A DNA stretch of 24,578 nucleotides from a virus: positions 1 to 24,578 of IMG/VR virus record IMGVR_UViG_3300045931_000077. One strand, written 5' to 3'. The notes beneath the pieces were generated by a model. The model worked only from the letters and a program-made list of their open reading frames with translations. It did no database searches and was not told where the DNA came from. A program made the translations under genes and the position numbers. Position 1 is the first letter of the stretch. Each line of letters starts with the position of its first letter. Shown here piece by piece: positions 11,333 to 19,359 of the stretch.

Positions 11333-11605
11333 TCAGACGCCCGTCCCGAGCAGTTGTTTGACCCACACGGACGACGAGAACAGATTCGCGATCGGCGGAA
11401 GGTCGCCCACGTAAAACCCCTTAATGGCGTTGATCTCTTCCTGCGTGAGTCCGAGCGTGATGAGGTCTGCATCAGGCCAGGACTCCAACTGAATCCGAAA
11501 GTTGCTGGCGCGCTGCAACGTGTCGCGGAGTAGCGATGCGAGGTCTCCCGCTTGCGACTGAATCTGTGCCGCGCTGACTTGCTTCCCTGCCGTGACGATC
11601 GCCAT
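11333..11605 (-). CDS. Hypothetical tail-operon protein
   Basis: This 90-aa protein has a helical N-terminus (VSAAQIQSQAGDLASLLRDTL) and a region with LTQEEINAIKGFYVGDLPPI, ending in a possible helix with VWVKQLLG. No family recognised. ATG 11605 follows AAAGGAAAGGG, and a 27-aa gene abuts its stop. Its place after the receptor-binding-like gene suggests a tail accessory or lysis role. Confidence 0.65.
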   Translation of the reverse strand: MAIVTAGKQVSAAQIQSQAGDLASLLRDTLQRASNFRIQLESWPDADLITLGLTQEEINAIKGFYVGDLPPIANLFSSSVWVKQLLGTGV

Positions 11606-11623
11606 GAGTGCCCGCCCTTTCCT

Positions 11624-12127
11624 TTAAATCCGGTAAGTGCCGCCGATGATGATGTCGAAGTTGTCCGCAACGTGTGAGGCATCCAACGGCGCCATACTAG
11701 TTTGCCCGTATTGCAGCGTCAGCGTGATGGCCGTCCCGCTTCCGAGGTACCCGGCAGGGACGGAGCCATTCGCCGCCATCCCGTTAAACAATCCGACCGA
11801 CATCGGAAAGTAGTATCCGGGGTTACTGTAGGGGAGTCCGCTGATGGACAACGACCCGGCCAGCGATCCCTTACTCGTGAGCGTGATGCGACAGCCGACC
11901 ACAACTAATCCTGCGGCGTACCCATATGCCCCAAGTTGCGTGGAATAGATCGGCGTTCCACCTCCGGAGCCAACGAGCGTGGGCGTCCATGCGCCATCCG
12001 TGCTGCCGACTTCCGCATCGATCGCGTCCATCAACGCATCGACATCGGCCTTATCCCACACGGAGCCGGTCATTCCCGAGCCGTCGTCGTCGACGAGCGT
12101 GTTGTACCAGGTGCGATCGAGCGCCAT
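11624..12127 (-). CDS. Tail tip/receptor-binding-like protein
   Basis: This 167-aa protein begins MALDRTWYNTLVDDDGSG, an opening I associate with phage tail-tip or tail-fibre proteins. A short helix (WDKADVDALMDAIDAEVG) is followed by a Gly/Ser/Thr-rich beta region typical of fibre or knob domains (TLVGSGGGTPIYSTQLGAYG, then ITLTLQYGQTSMAP). ATG 12127 starts one base after the stop of the hub gene. It is the first small gene after the large hub, as expected for a receptor-binding component. Codons are less GC-rich than in the head genes, which may indicate recombination. Confidence 0.7.
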   Translation of the reverse strand: MALDRTWYNTLVDDDGSGMTGSVWDKADVDALMDAIDAEVGSTDGAWTPTLVGSGGGTPIYSTQLGAYGYAAGLVVVGCRITLTSKGSLAGSLSISGLPYSNPGYYFPMSVGLFNGMAANGSVPAGYLGSGTAITLTLQYGQTSMAPLDASHVADNFDIIIGGTYRI

Positions 12128-12128
12128 G

Positions 12129-14546
12129 CTACGGGACTCCTCCCTCTCGGCCGCGGAGTTGCCGAAGCAGATTCGCGAACGTGAAGAGCTTCGACGTTGC
12201 CTCGATGCGTTTCAGCGGGAGCGCGGACGCGCGTCCGCCCGCGACGGCAATCTCCGAGAAGCCGATGCGTTGAATCCGGAACGTCCCGCTAATCGGCGGT
12301 TGCGAGATGTCGATCGTGATGAGCCGTCCGACTTGCAGCGAGGGATCACGGCTCTCGAAGGTGAGCGTCTTCGCAGGAGACTTCCGATCGGTCAGATGCG
12401 CCGTGCATTGCGCCGTGAGCTCGACGAGTCCGAAGCGCGAGTCCGACAGGACTTCCTCGACGACGCCGTCCTCGTAGATGGGATTCTGTCCCGTGGGCGT
12501 GAGCCGATTCGCCATTTGACTAATCGCGGTCGGGTCATCGATGACGATCCGAATCGTGACGGTGTCGCCCTTCCGAATCGGCGCGAGCAGCGCGCCCGAG
12601 CCGCTCGCGGGAATCCCGACGAGCCGCGGCTGGACGAGGACTTGCGCCCCGTAGCGGATGACGGCCGTAATCGAGCCGACGCCCGACGCCGGAACGCCCG
12701 TCAGCGCGCCCGAGCCGATGCCGGTATACCGGACGATCATTCCTCCGAGCCGGACCCATCCTCCCGGCGTCACGCCGCCGATCATGTCGGCCGCGAACGG
12801 CGTCGTCGAGGAGACGGGAAGCGAGGTCGCGCCGATGTTGACTTGTCCTTCGTCCTTGATCCCGCTGGAGTCTGACGCGGGCGGTGCGGCGCCAAGCGCG
12901 GCATCGGCACTGCGATCCGCGTATTGATCGGCGGTATTGTTCGCAATCGTGGCGAGTAACTTGAGCGCGGACCCGTTCGCCGTGGTGCGGTAAATCTTCC
13001 GGCCCGTCACCACCGGCGCCTTGCTGATCGGCACGTCGTACAGATCGACGGTGCCGTATCCGCTTGGCGAGAAGACGAGCGTGCCACCCGATGAGTACCC
13101 GCACGCACACTGATAGATCCATCCACCTGAATAGAAGCTATCGCCGGTCGTGTACTGCCATTGATTCGCGGCCGGGCCAGCATTGTCCATCCGATAGACG
13201 AGTACGTAGGCCGTCGGCGCCGCTGGCCCGCCCGGTTCCAACGTCGGATAATAGAACGCGCTCGATCCGTCGCTATGCGTGTAGTACGAGCGCGGACCGA
13301 CATAGACCTCCCAGTCGTTCCCGTCCCACGGCAGCCACGCCGTACCCGCCCCGAGCGGTCCAAACGCTCCGGCGCGATATTGGATTTGCACGGCAAAGGC
13401 AATGTGTGTCGCACCCGGTGAAATCAATCCAGGCGGGTACGATCCAGGTGGACGGCCACGCGCGGCCACGGCGGGCGGTGCGACAGGATTGATCGTCTGA
13501 ATCGTGATCGCCCGCACTGGTCCCGGCAGCGATTCGCCAGCGGCGGTCGTGAACGTCACCGCATACCCGTACGTCGCGCCCACGGTATGTGTGTTTCCGG
13601 CCGCGGGAGTCGGCCGCGGCGCCGCGCTAGGCGCGTTACCGGTCCCGACGAGCGCGCCCGTCGCGCCGAGCCCGCGGACGCCCGCGTAGGTGAGGAGTTG
13701 CGTATTGACTTCGACGGTCCCTCCCGTCGCGCTGTACCACGATTGCGGCTCGTCGCCTTCATCGATGAGGAGCTCCACCGCGCCCGCGGCGTGATCGATG
13801 CTCGCGCCGACGCCTCCACCGCGGCCGATGACGCGCGTCACGACTTGCGAGAGGTCTTCCGAGAGCGTGTGATTCCGCGAGGTCCGCGGACTGGCGTCCG
13901 TGATACTGCCTGCGGTCTCGCTCTCCGTGAGGAAGACGTGCAGATCGCTTTGATAGTCGAGATACCACGATCCCCCGATGCGCTCGCAGATCGTCGTGAG
14001 GCACTGCGGGAGGAGCTCGTTCGTAAACGTGACGGCGTCGAGCGTCGGTAGTCCCGGCGCGACGTGTCGCGTCGTCACGCCGCGACAGAACCGCGAGACG
14101 AGGTCCAGAACGATCGCGCTCGCGCTCTGATTCGCATACGTCGCGAGCACTCTCCGGCGATTCATGAGCCATGTCGGATCGATGCAGCGAATATCGAACG
14201 CGACATGGTGCTTCTGTGACTCGTAGAGGACGGTGGACTCGATGACGCGTCCTCCGAACAGTTGATGCCCGAGGTCCGGTCGTCCGGCGTCGTAGACTTC
14301 GATCGTCTGTCCCGCAACGGGATGAACGCCCGCGCTCGCGCGGAATGACGCCGTGTCCGGCTGGTCGTTCAAGACGTGCTCGATGCTCGCGCCTTCGATG
14401 CGGAGTCCGGTCGGATGTCCCCCGAGGAGCACGCCATCGATCCGGGAGATGACGATGGACTCGTAGACGTTCAAGCGGAACGCCTGCAAGCGGGCGAAGC
14501 CGAGCCGCGCACAGCCAGGACGATGCGACGGAGAGACGGATGCCAT
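12129..14546 (-). CDS. Tail hub/baseplate protein with fibronectin-like insertion
   Basis: This protein is about 805 aa from ATG 14546; a TTG at 14552 would add two residues. Its first 280 residues look like a tail-hub domain (GLRIEGASIEHVLNDQPD, FGGRVIESTVLYESQ, AFDIRCIDPTWLMNRRR). A central Gly/Ser/Pro-rich region contains fibronectin-type segments (THTVGATYGYAVTFTTAAGE and TGRKIYRTTANGSALKLLAT). The C-terminal 150 residues return to hub-like sequence, ending ATSKLFTFANLLRQLRG. It follows the tape measure gene directly, as a distal tail hub (Tal-like) should. The insertion may carry adhesive domains. It lacks an obvious peptidoglycan-cleaving domain. Confidence 0.75.
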   Translation of the reverse strand: MASVSPSHRPGCARLGFARLQAFRLNVYESIVISRIDGVLLGGHPTGLRIEGASIEHVLNDQPDTASFRASAGVHPVAGQTIEVYDAGRPDLGHQLFGGRVIESTVLYESQKHHVAFDIRCIDPTWLMNRRRVLATYANQSASAIVLDLVSRFCRGVTTRHVAPGLPTLDAVTFTNELLPQCLTTICERIGGSWYLDYQSDLHVFLTESETAGSITDASPRTSRNHTLSEDLSQVVTRVIGRGGGVGASIDHAAGAVELLIDEGDEPQSWYSATGGTVEVNTQLLTYAGVRGLGATGALVGTGNAPSAAPRPTPAAGNTHTVGATYGYAVTFTTAAGESLPGPVRAITIQTINPVAPPAVAARGRPPGSYPPGLISPGATHIAFAVQIQYRAGAFGPLGAGTAWLPWDGNDWEVYVGPRSYYTHSDGSSAFYYPTLEPGGPAAPTAYVLVYRMDNAGPAANQWQYTTGDSFYSGGWIYQCACGYSSGGTLVFSPSGYGTVDLYDVPISKAPVVTGRKIYRTTANGSALKLLATIANNTADQYADRSADAALGAAPPASDSSGIKDEGQVNIGATSLPVSSTTPFAADMIGGVTPGGWVRLGGMIVRYTGIGSGALTGVPASGVGSITAVIRYGAQVLVQPRLVGIPASGSGALLAPIRKGDTVTIRIVIDDPTAISQMANRLTPTGQNPIYEDGVVEEVLSDSRFGLVELTAQCTAHLTDRKSPAKTLTFESRDPSLQVGRLITIDISQPPISGTFRIQRIGFSEIAVAGGRASALPLKRIEATSKLFTFANLLRQLRGREGGVP

Positions 14547-14548
14547 CG

Positions 14549-16099
14549 TCAAAACCGCACGCCCTGATGACGCATCTCGGTCGTGAGCTTCTTCGCGAGG
14601 TCATCGGCCGTCGAGTTGTTGACGTTGATATTGAGCGTGTGCTGATTCGACGACGCGGGAGGCGTGACGAGTCCTCGCGCCACATTCGTCGTCGGGAGTC
14701 CGGCGCGCTGCATCATCGAGAAGTCATACCCGCCCGTCGCGAGCGTCGAGCCCATCGCGACACCGCTCTTGGCGTACGCGCTCATGAGTTCGTGTCCCGC
14801 GAGGACCGAATCGAGCGCGGACCGATTCGCGCCGAGCGCGGCGTTGAGCTGGTAGTACGCTTGCGTGTTTTTCTTCACGCTGTCCGTGTCTTCGTCTGTC
14901 TTTTTTTTCTTCCCTTCGATGCCGTACTGCATATCGATATAGGCCTGCACCATGTCTTGCGTCTCGCGCTCGAACGCTTCGGTTTCGGCCTTCATGCGCT
15001 GCGTGTCAGCGACGACGCTGTCGGCGGTGATCGTTACCTGCGTGCCGACGTTGGCCCATTCGGACGTGAGCCCTGAGACGACGGGCGGTAACTGGATCGT
15101 CTGGATGTAGGTGTCGCGCATCGCTTGCGGGGCGACTTGCCCGGCGCGCGTGTACGCCTCGATCCCTTCACCGATGACGCGATTGAGTTCCGATTGCGAC
15201 TTCGCCGATAACCCGGCGACGCTGCCGATCCCCTGGAGCGCGAGCATGTACTCTTGCGCCTTCTTGATGTCGTCTGCGCCGGTGAGCGAGTCGCGGAGTT
15301 TCTTCTGCGCCGCCGCCGCGGCCTCGGTCTTGCGGGCCGCTTCCTCGTGGGCCGCGCTCTGCGTTTTGGTTTTCTGGACGTAGTAGGTGATCGCCTCGGC
15401 CGTCATCCCGTATTGCTTGGCGAGCTGCGCGACGGTGCCGGTGTGATTCGCCAGCGCCGCCGAGATCTCCGGAAGCACGGCCCGATGCTTGCGGATCTCG
15501 CCCTCCCACAACGCCTGGCGGTGGGTCGCGGTATCGACCGCCGCCGCGGCCTTCTGGACGGCGTTGTAGTTGATGGTCATCGCCTCGGAGAGGTCGGTGA
15601 TCGTCCGGCCCGCCGTGGCGCTCGCGCGCGCGAGGAGGTCCTGTTTGTAGCCCGCCACCTCGGCGGCATCGCCGATCCCGAGCACGCGGGCCGTGAGCCG
15701 GCCGATGACGTCATCCGACCCGGTCAGGTCGGCAATCCAGCGGCCGACGTTCCAGCCGGCCAGCGCGGCGCCGGCCACCGCGCCCGCCGTGCCCAGTGCG
15801 CCGAGTTCGGCGGTCGTCTTGCCCGCCACCTGGCCGAGCTCGTCGAGCATGCCGATCGGCTTGGCGAGCGAGAACCCGAGCGCGTTCGCCGACTGGTCGA
15901 CCGTGCGCAGGCCGGCGGAAATCTGCGTCAGGCCGGCCCCCGACTTGGTGCCCATGCCGTCCATCACGGCGCCGGTCTTCGCCAGCGTCGCGCCGGTCTT
16001 CTTCGCTTCGGCGTCCATCACGCCGAGCGCCGCGCTGGCTTTGTGCGCCTCGCTGACGAAGGCGGAGAAGTCGGCCTGCAGAGCGCCGGTCAGGGCCAT
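14549..16099 (-). CDS. Tape measure protein
   Basis: This 516-aa protein is long, Ala-rich and helical, with a coiled-coil N-terminal half and a central hydrophobic stretch (ALGTAGAVAGAALAGW, about residues 100-115). Such proteins set tail length, and at about 1.5 angstrom per residue this one implies a tail near 77 nm. ATG 16099 shares a base with the stop of the frameshifted chaperone (TGATG), the usual chaperone-to-tape-measure order. The C-terminus (NINVNNSTADDLAKKLTTEM) matches the end of many tape measures. It is short for the family. Confidence 0.88.
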   Translation of the reverse strand: MALTGALQADFSAFVSEAHKASAALGVMDAEAKKTGATLAKTGAVMDGMGTKSGAGLTQISAGLRTVDQSANALGFSLAKPIGMLDELGQVAGKTTAELGALGTAGAVAGAALAGWNVGRWIADLTGSDDVIGRLTARVLGIGDAAEVAGYKQDLLARASATAGRTITDLSEAMTINYNAVQKAAAAVDTATHRQALWEGEIRKHRAVLPEISAALANHTGTVAQLAKQYGMTAEAITYYVQKTKTQSAAHEEAARKTEAAAAAQKKLRDSLTGADDIKKAQEYMLALQGIGSVAGLSAKSQSELNRVIGEGIEAYTRAGQVAPQAMRDTYIQTIQLPPVVSGLTSEWANVGTQVTITADSVVADTQRMKAETEAFERETQDMVQAYIDMQYGIEGKKKKTDEDTDSVKKNTQAYYQLNAALGANRSALDSVLAGHELMSAYAKSGVAMGSTLATGGYDFSMMQRAGLPTTNVARGLVTPPASSNQHTLNINVNNSTADDLAKKLTTEMRHQGVRF

Positions 16100-16583
16100 C
16101 AGGGCTGGTCCTCCGCCAGCACGCTAAACGTGGATTCGGGCAGGGTCTGCACGGCGTCCCAACTCAGGCCGGTCCGCCGACAGACGGCGAGGGTGTGTCG
16201 GACGAGGCGTCGATAGACGCCGTTTTTTTTAGCGCCGTGGCCGCCGCCTCGACCGCCGCGTGATGCGCCTCGATCGTGTGCTTGACGTCCTGGGCGACCG
16301 CCTGGCGCAGGTTGTTGAGCGCGGCCTGGACGTCGTCGGGCGGCAGGCCGCGAACCGGGATGCGCGCGCCCTGCGGGTCGGTCAGCGTCCAGTCGATCAG
16401 GTAGGCGATCACCGTGGCGTCGGTCGTCTTGATGACGTCCCGGCGCAGTTCCCCGTCCTTCGCTTCGGTATACATCCGCGACAGCAGGGCGATGTACTGG
16501 CCGTGATTGAGTTCCGCCCAGACCGTCACCGTGCGGCCGTCCGCGAGCGACAACGTCACCTCGCGCGGGATCACCATATCCAT
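16099..16583 (-). CDS. Tail assembly chaperone, frameshifted long form (gpGT-like)
   Basis: Reading zero-frame CTA-AAA-AAA-ACG at 16232-16221 meets the slippery heptamer A-AAA-AAA (16230-16224). A -1 slip there continues with 41 new codons (NGVYRRLVRHTL... to LAEDQP) and stops at 16099-16101. The long product is 161 residues (120 + 41). The extension carries a GLSWDAVQTLPESTFSVLAE pattern typical of the T-part of tail chaperones. It ends exactly at the tape measure start, as in lambda G/GT. Both forms are needed in fixed ratio to fold the tape measure and recruit the tail tube. Confidence 0.85.
16164..16583 (-). CDS. Tail assembly chaperone, short form (gpG-like)
   Basis: This 139-aa product begins MDMVIPREVTLSLADGRTVT, with a strand-rich N-terminus and helices after residue 40 (NHGQYIALLSRMYTEAKDG). 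Its position between tail tube and tape measure, and the downstream -1 frameshift product, identify it as the short chaperone form. The zero-frame tail after Lys120 is Ser/Pro-rich (TASIDASSDTPSPSVGGPA) and looks nonessential. Confidence 0.8.
   Translation of the reverse strand: MDMVIPREVTLSLADGRTVTVWAELNHGQYIALLSRMYTEAKDGELRRDVIKTTDATVIAYLIDWTLTDPQGARIPVRGLPPDDVQAALNNLRQAVAQDVKHTIEAHHAAVEAAATALKKTASIDASSDTPSPSVGGPA
16224..16230 (-). promoter_or_regulatory. Programmed -1 frameshift site (A-AAA-AAA)
   Basis: A run of eight A residues on the minus strand (T at 16223-16230) contains a heptamer in the correct phase for simultaneous P- and A-site slippage. It is the only such A run I see in the structural operon. 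See the tail chaperone entries for the two products. Confidence 0.85.
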
Positions 16584-16586
16584 GCG

Positions 16587-16886
16587 TCAGCGTCCTTCCG
16601 GCGGCCCCAGGGCGGCCGTCAAGGTGGTGCCGGTCACTTGGAGCGTCTTGGGCAGCACGGGGAAGCACCAGAGCCCGGCCGGCCGGGCGAGGCGCGGCGC
16701 CTGAAAGAGCAGCGGGAGTTGCCGGAGCCGCAGCGTGTCGACCCGTTCCACCCGGGCCGAGAGCCGCCAACGGAAGTGTTCGTCCCGCGTCACGGACCAG
16801 CGCCCGAGCGCCGCCGCTTCCCCCGCGCCCCAGACAATCGCGCCCCGCTGCCCGCCAAAAGTGGCGGTGCGGAACAGCCCGGGCAC
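16587..16886 (-). CDS. Hypothetical tail protein
   Basis: This 99-aa protein starts at GTG 16886, nine bases after the tail tube stop. It is beta-rich with an N-terminal LFRTATFGGQRGAIVWGAG segment and a Leu-rich middle (LRLRQLPLLFQAPRL). No family recognised. Its place between tail tube and chaperone fits a tail-assembly or minor tail component. Confidence 0.6.
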   Translation of the reverse strand: MPGLFRTATFGGQRGAIVWGAGEAAALGRWSVTRDEHFRWRLSARVERVDTLRLRQLPLLFQAPRLARPAGLWCFPVLPKTLQVTGTTLTAALGPPEGR

Positions 16887-16895
16887 GGCGCCCCC

Positions 16896-17309
16896 CTACG
16901 CCGACGTCGGCAGCGTCCAGGGCCCGGCGGCCATGAACGTGCCCGACAGCGCGGGCGCTCCTTCGACGTCGGTATCGAGTTCGGCGTCCATGTAGGCCAG
17001 GCCGCTGAATTCGTGCGGCGTCGCCGCGCTCGGGTCGTTGGCATGCGGGATCAGGGCGAGCATGCCAGGCGCGGTCAGCGCCGTCGCCTCGATGAGCGAC
17101 ATATCCGCGCTGTCCCAGAACCCGGTGATCGTCCCGCTGATGTCCCGCATGCCGGGGACATAGACGCGGTTGGTGTCCTGGAAACAGGTGACGTTGATCT
17201 TTTCGGTCGCGAGACTGAGCGTCCACGACTTGATCGAGGCGAGCGCGACGGTCGTCGCCCCGCCCGTGGGATCCCATTTCACGAGTCCATCACGGCCTGC
17301 GCGAATCAT
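16896..17309 (-). CDS. Major tail (tube) protein
   Basis: This 137-aa protein is beta-rich: VALASIKSWTLSLATEKINV, then a TCFQDTNRVYVPGMRDISGT segment and ITGFWDSADMS. This fold and the following chaperone/tape-measure cassette match the phage tail tube protein (TP901-like/HK97 gp6 type). ATG 17309 follows AAGGAAGGA. The protein forms the hexameric tail tube rings. It is at the lower end of the family's length. Confidence 0.8.
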   Translation of the reverse strand: MIRAGRDGLVKWDPTGGATTVALASIKSWTLSLATEKINVTCFQDTNRVYVPGMRDISGTITGFWDSADMSLIEATALTAPGMLALIPHANDPSAATPHEFSGLAYMDAELDTDVEGAPALSGTFMAAGPWTLPTSA

Positions 17310-17324
17310 GATGTCTGTCCTTCC

Positions 17325-17765
17325 TTAGACAGTCGGCGTGACCTGCACCCGATAGCGCCCGCCGTGATGCTGCCATCGGACCGATTTATCCCCCGGATCG
17401 AGTTCGCCGGGGTCGCGAAGACGCTCGACGCGCACGGTCGACAACCACCCATAGCCCGCCACGGTCAGCGGCTGGTCCTCGAGCAGCGCGTCGATGCGCG
17501 CGGCGGCGTCGGTCGCCGGCGCCATCGCGCTCGTGAGCACCACCGCCTGGACGGCGTAGGTGATCACTTCGATGGCCCGGCGCGCGGCCGGCGCGGCGGC
17601 AAAAACGGCGATGTCGGCGGTCTCGTCGATCGTGACCAGCGCAAACGCCGTCGTCCCCTGCGGCGCCAGCCCGAAGTGCACGCCCCCGGGCAACAGCGCC
17701 GCGAGCGTCGCATCGCTCGCCAGCCGTGCGATCACCGCCGTGTCGACCGCGCTCGAATCAGGCAC
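17325..17765 (-). CDS. Tail terminator/completion protein (DUF3168-like)
   Basis: This 146-aa protein starts at GTG 17765. The order (a helical N-terminus with VIARLASDATLAALLPGG, then FALVTIDETAD, then a helix and strands RVERLRDPG, YRVQVT) is like the DUF3168 tail terminator family, which caps the tail tube and joins head to tail. It overlaps the preceding gene by eight bases and precedes the tail tube gene, the expected place. Confidence 0.72.
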   Translation of the reverse strand: MPDSSAVDTAVIARLASDATLAALLPGGVHFGLAPQGTTAFALVTIDETADIAVFAAAPAARRAIEVITYAVQAVVLTSAMAPATDAAARIDALLEDQPLTVAGYGWLSTVRVERLRDPGELDPGDKSVRWQHHGGRYRVQVTPTV

Positions 17766-18168
17766 CGGTGACCGTCAACCCTTCCGCCCGCATGATGGCG
17801 GCGATCCGCGGCACCAGGTCGATCCGGGCCTGCTGCACGCGCGGGATGAACACATGCGCCGCCGGCATCACGCCGCGGTTGGCTTTGGTCTTCTTGGTCG
17901 TGCGCGCCGACCAGCCAATGTCGTAGATCAGCGCGTAGCGCGCCTTGTTGTGAATCACCACCCGGGCCTTGGTCTTGCGCGGCTGCGATTTGACGGACAT
18001 CCCGGCGGCCAGCGTGCCCGACACGACCGGATAGGCCCCGGTAATCGCGGCGGCCACCGTCGTCGCGTGCGCGAGGAGCGCCGCCTGCGCCTGCGCCGCC
18101 AGGAACGACGGCAACTGCGTCCACTTCCGCTGCTCGACCGCGACGCCGCCCAGCGAGAACTTGATCAC
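17758..18168 (-). CDS. HK97 gp10-like tail completion protein
   Basis: This 136-aa protein starts at GTG 18168, overlapping the preceding stop (GTGA). A helix with LPSFLAAQAQAALLAHATTVA precedes TGAYPVVSGTLAAGM and a NKARYALIYDIGW motif, and the C-terminal segment holds VFIPRVQQARIDLVPRI. This pattern is that of the HK97 gp10/putative tail-component family. It acts at the head-tail interface. Confidence 0.72.
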   Translation of the reverse strand: MIKFSLGGVAVEQRKWTQLPSFLAAQAQAALLAHATTVAAAITGAYPVVSGTLAAGMSVKSQPRKTKARVVIHNKARYALIYDIGWSARTTKKTKANRGVMPAAHVFIPRVQQARIDLVPRIAAIMRAEGLTVTGA

Positions 18169-18518
18169 GGCAGCGCCTCGGCGGCGACCAGCACCAGCTC
18201 GCGGCGGACCGCCCCCGGATCGCGCCACCCGAGCACCTGGAACGTGCGCAGCCCGCGGTCCGGGTCGGCGTAGGTCAGCCGCGTCTGCACGGTGACCTGC
18301 GGGTGATAGGGCAGCGTCACCTGGTGCGTCCCGCTGGCCGAGATGGTGTCGGCGGTCAGCCGTTCCATGTCGGCCCCGCCCAGCGCCTCGAGCGCCACCC
18401 ACGCCGCCGGCGGGTCAAGCGGCGTCCAGCTCTCCGTGAACCCGCCGGCGCCGTCGGGCACCGGGGCGCCGGGATTCTCCAGCGTCACGTAGGTCGTGCG
18501 GCGGCCGGCGGGGATCAT
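18165..18518 (-). CDS. Head-tail adaptor (SPP1 gp16-like)
   Basis: This 117-aa, beta-rich protein begins MIPAGRRTTYVTLENPGAPV and has the DGAGGFTESWTPL segment seen in phage head-tail joining proteins. It is followed by ASGTHQVTLPYHPQVTVQTR and a GLRTFQVLGWRDPG end. ATG 18518 overlaps the previous stop (ATGA). The family seals the portal channel and connects it to the tail. Confidence 0.82.
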   Translation of the reverse strand: MIPAGRRTTYVTLENPGAPVPDGAGGFTESWTPLDPPAAWVALEALGGADMERLTADTISASGTHQVTLPYHPQVTVQTRLTYADPDRGLRTFQVLGWRDPGAVRRELVLVAAEALP

Positions 18519-18853
18519 GCGATCACCGGGGTCCGCAGGCGCCGCAGCGTGCCGACGACCAGGGGATGGAGGTCGCCGCGGTCGAGGTCGCGGCGCGGCC
18601 CGCCGCCCTCGAGGTCATCGCCGCGGAAGCGCCAATACTCGCCGGTCTGGAACAGGATCATCTGCGGCACAATCGCCGGCGCGGTCTCCGGGGTCCACCC
18701 CCCGACGATCGCCGCGTCCTCGGGCGTCGGGCTGAGGTACTCGAGGAGCACGTATTCGGCCGCGTCCAGCGTCAGGCCGAGCGCCGCGTCGTCCGCGGTC
18801 CCGACCACCCGGCAATAGTCCTTCGCCTGCGCCAGCGTCACTAGGGCGGCCAT
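18515..18853 (-). CDS. Head-tail connector (gp6-like)
   Basis: This 112-aa helical protein begins MAALVTLAQAKDYCRVV, followed by ADDAALGLTLDAAEYVLLEYL, the signature of the phage gp6-like connector family. It binds the portal and forms the first connector ring. ATG 18853 overlaps the preceding stop (TGATG). It lies one gene after the portal, separated by the collagen/chitin-binding-like protein, which is not the usual order. Confidence 0.82.
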   Translation of the reverse strand: MAALVTLAQAKDYCRVVGTADDAALGLTLDAAEYVLLEYLSPTPEDAAIVGGWTPETAPAIVPQMILFQTGEYWRFRGDDLEGGGPRRDLDRGDLHPLVVGTLRRLRTPVIA

Positions 18854-19359
18854 CAGCGCGCCTCCCCCGGGGCGGCGGCGTCCTTGCCATCCCGGCCACA
18901 CTTGACCGCCAGCGTCCAGGCCGCCCCGCCGCCCGGCCGCTCGCTCGTCGCGGCGTTACAGTGCCAGAGCGACCCGTGCCACGTCACCATGTCGCCGGGC
19001 TCGTAGCGGCCCGGCTGGTAGACGCCGCAGAAGACCGGCACCCGGAACGCCAGCTGCCCGGCCGGCGTCACCACGTCGCCGTGCCGGAATTGCAGCGTGA
19101 CCAGGCGCGGGTCGTCGGGCGCCTGCAGGCACTCGAGCTCGCCGGCGGTCCACGCCGCGCCGTCGGCCCCCGCCGGCCCGGGCGGCCCCGGGAGCGGCGC
19201 GCGGGCTTCCAGGACGGCGAGGCGTTCGCGCAGCAGGGCCAGCTCCGCGCGCGCCTCGGTCAGCGCCTGGTCCAGCCGCGCCGTCCGCGCCTGCTCGGGC
19301 GCCACCGCCGCCTTAATCGTCAAGCGCACGACTTCCGCGAAGTCCTCGAGGTTAGGCAT
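18853..19359 (-). CDS. Virion-associated protein with collagen-like and chitin-binding-like segments
   Basis: This 168-aa protein has a helical N-terminus (residues 1-50, coiled coil), a short Gly-x-Y segment (GPPGPAGADG, about residues 57-66) and a C-terminal module with YQPGRYEPGDMVTWHGSLWHCN and an Ala-Trp repeat. The last module looks like a carbohydrate-binding (CBM5/12-type) domain, often seen on phage virion proteins. It could decorate the head or portal region and bind glycans. It overlaps the portal end by eight bases and lies between portal and connector. Confidence 0.68.
   Translation of the reverse strand: MPNLEDFAEVVRLTIKAAVAPEQARTARLDQALTEARAELALLRERLAVLEARAPLPGPPGPAGADGAAWTAGELECLQAPDDPRLVTLQFRHGDVVTPAGQLAFRVPVFCGVYQPGRYEPGDMVTWHGSLWHCNAATSERPGGGAAWTLAVKCGRDGKDAAAPGEAR

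Noticed and set aside
12535-13122. 195-aa minus-strand frame inside the hub gene
   Set aside because: Arg-rich shadow of the 12129-14546 gene with no start signal or domain pattern.
16260-17771. 503-aa plus-strand frame opposite the tail genes
   Set aside because: Antisense shadow of tail tube, terminator and chaperone genes; composition is low-complexity Arg/Gly/His-rich.
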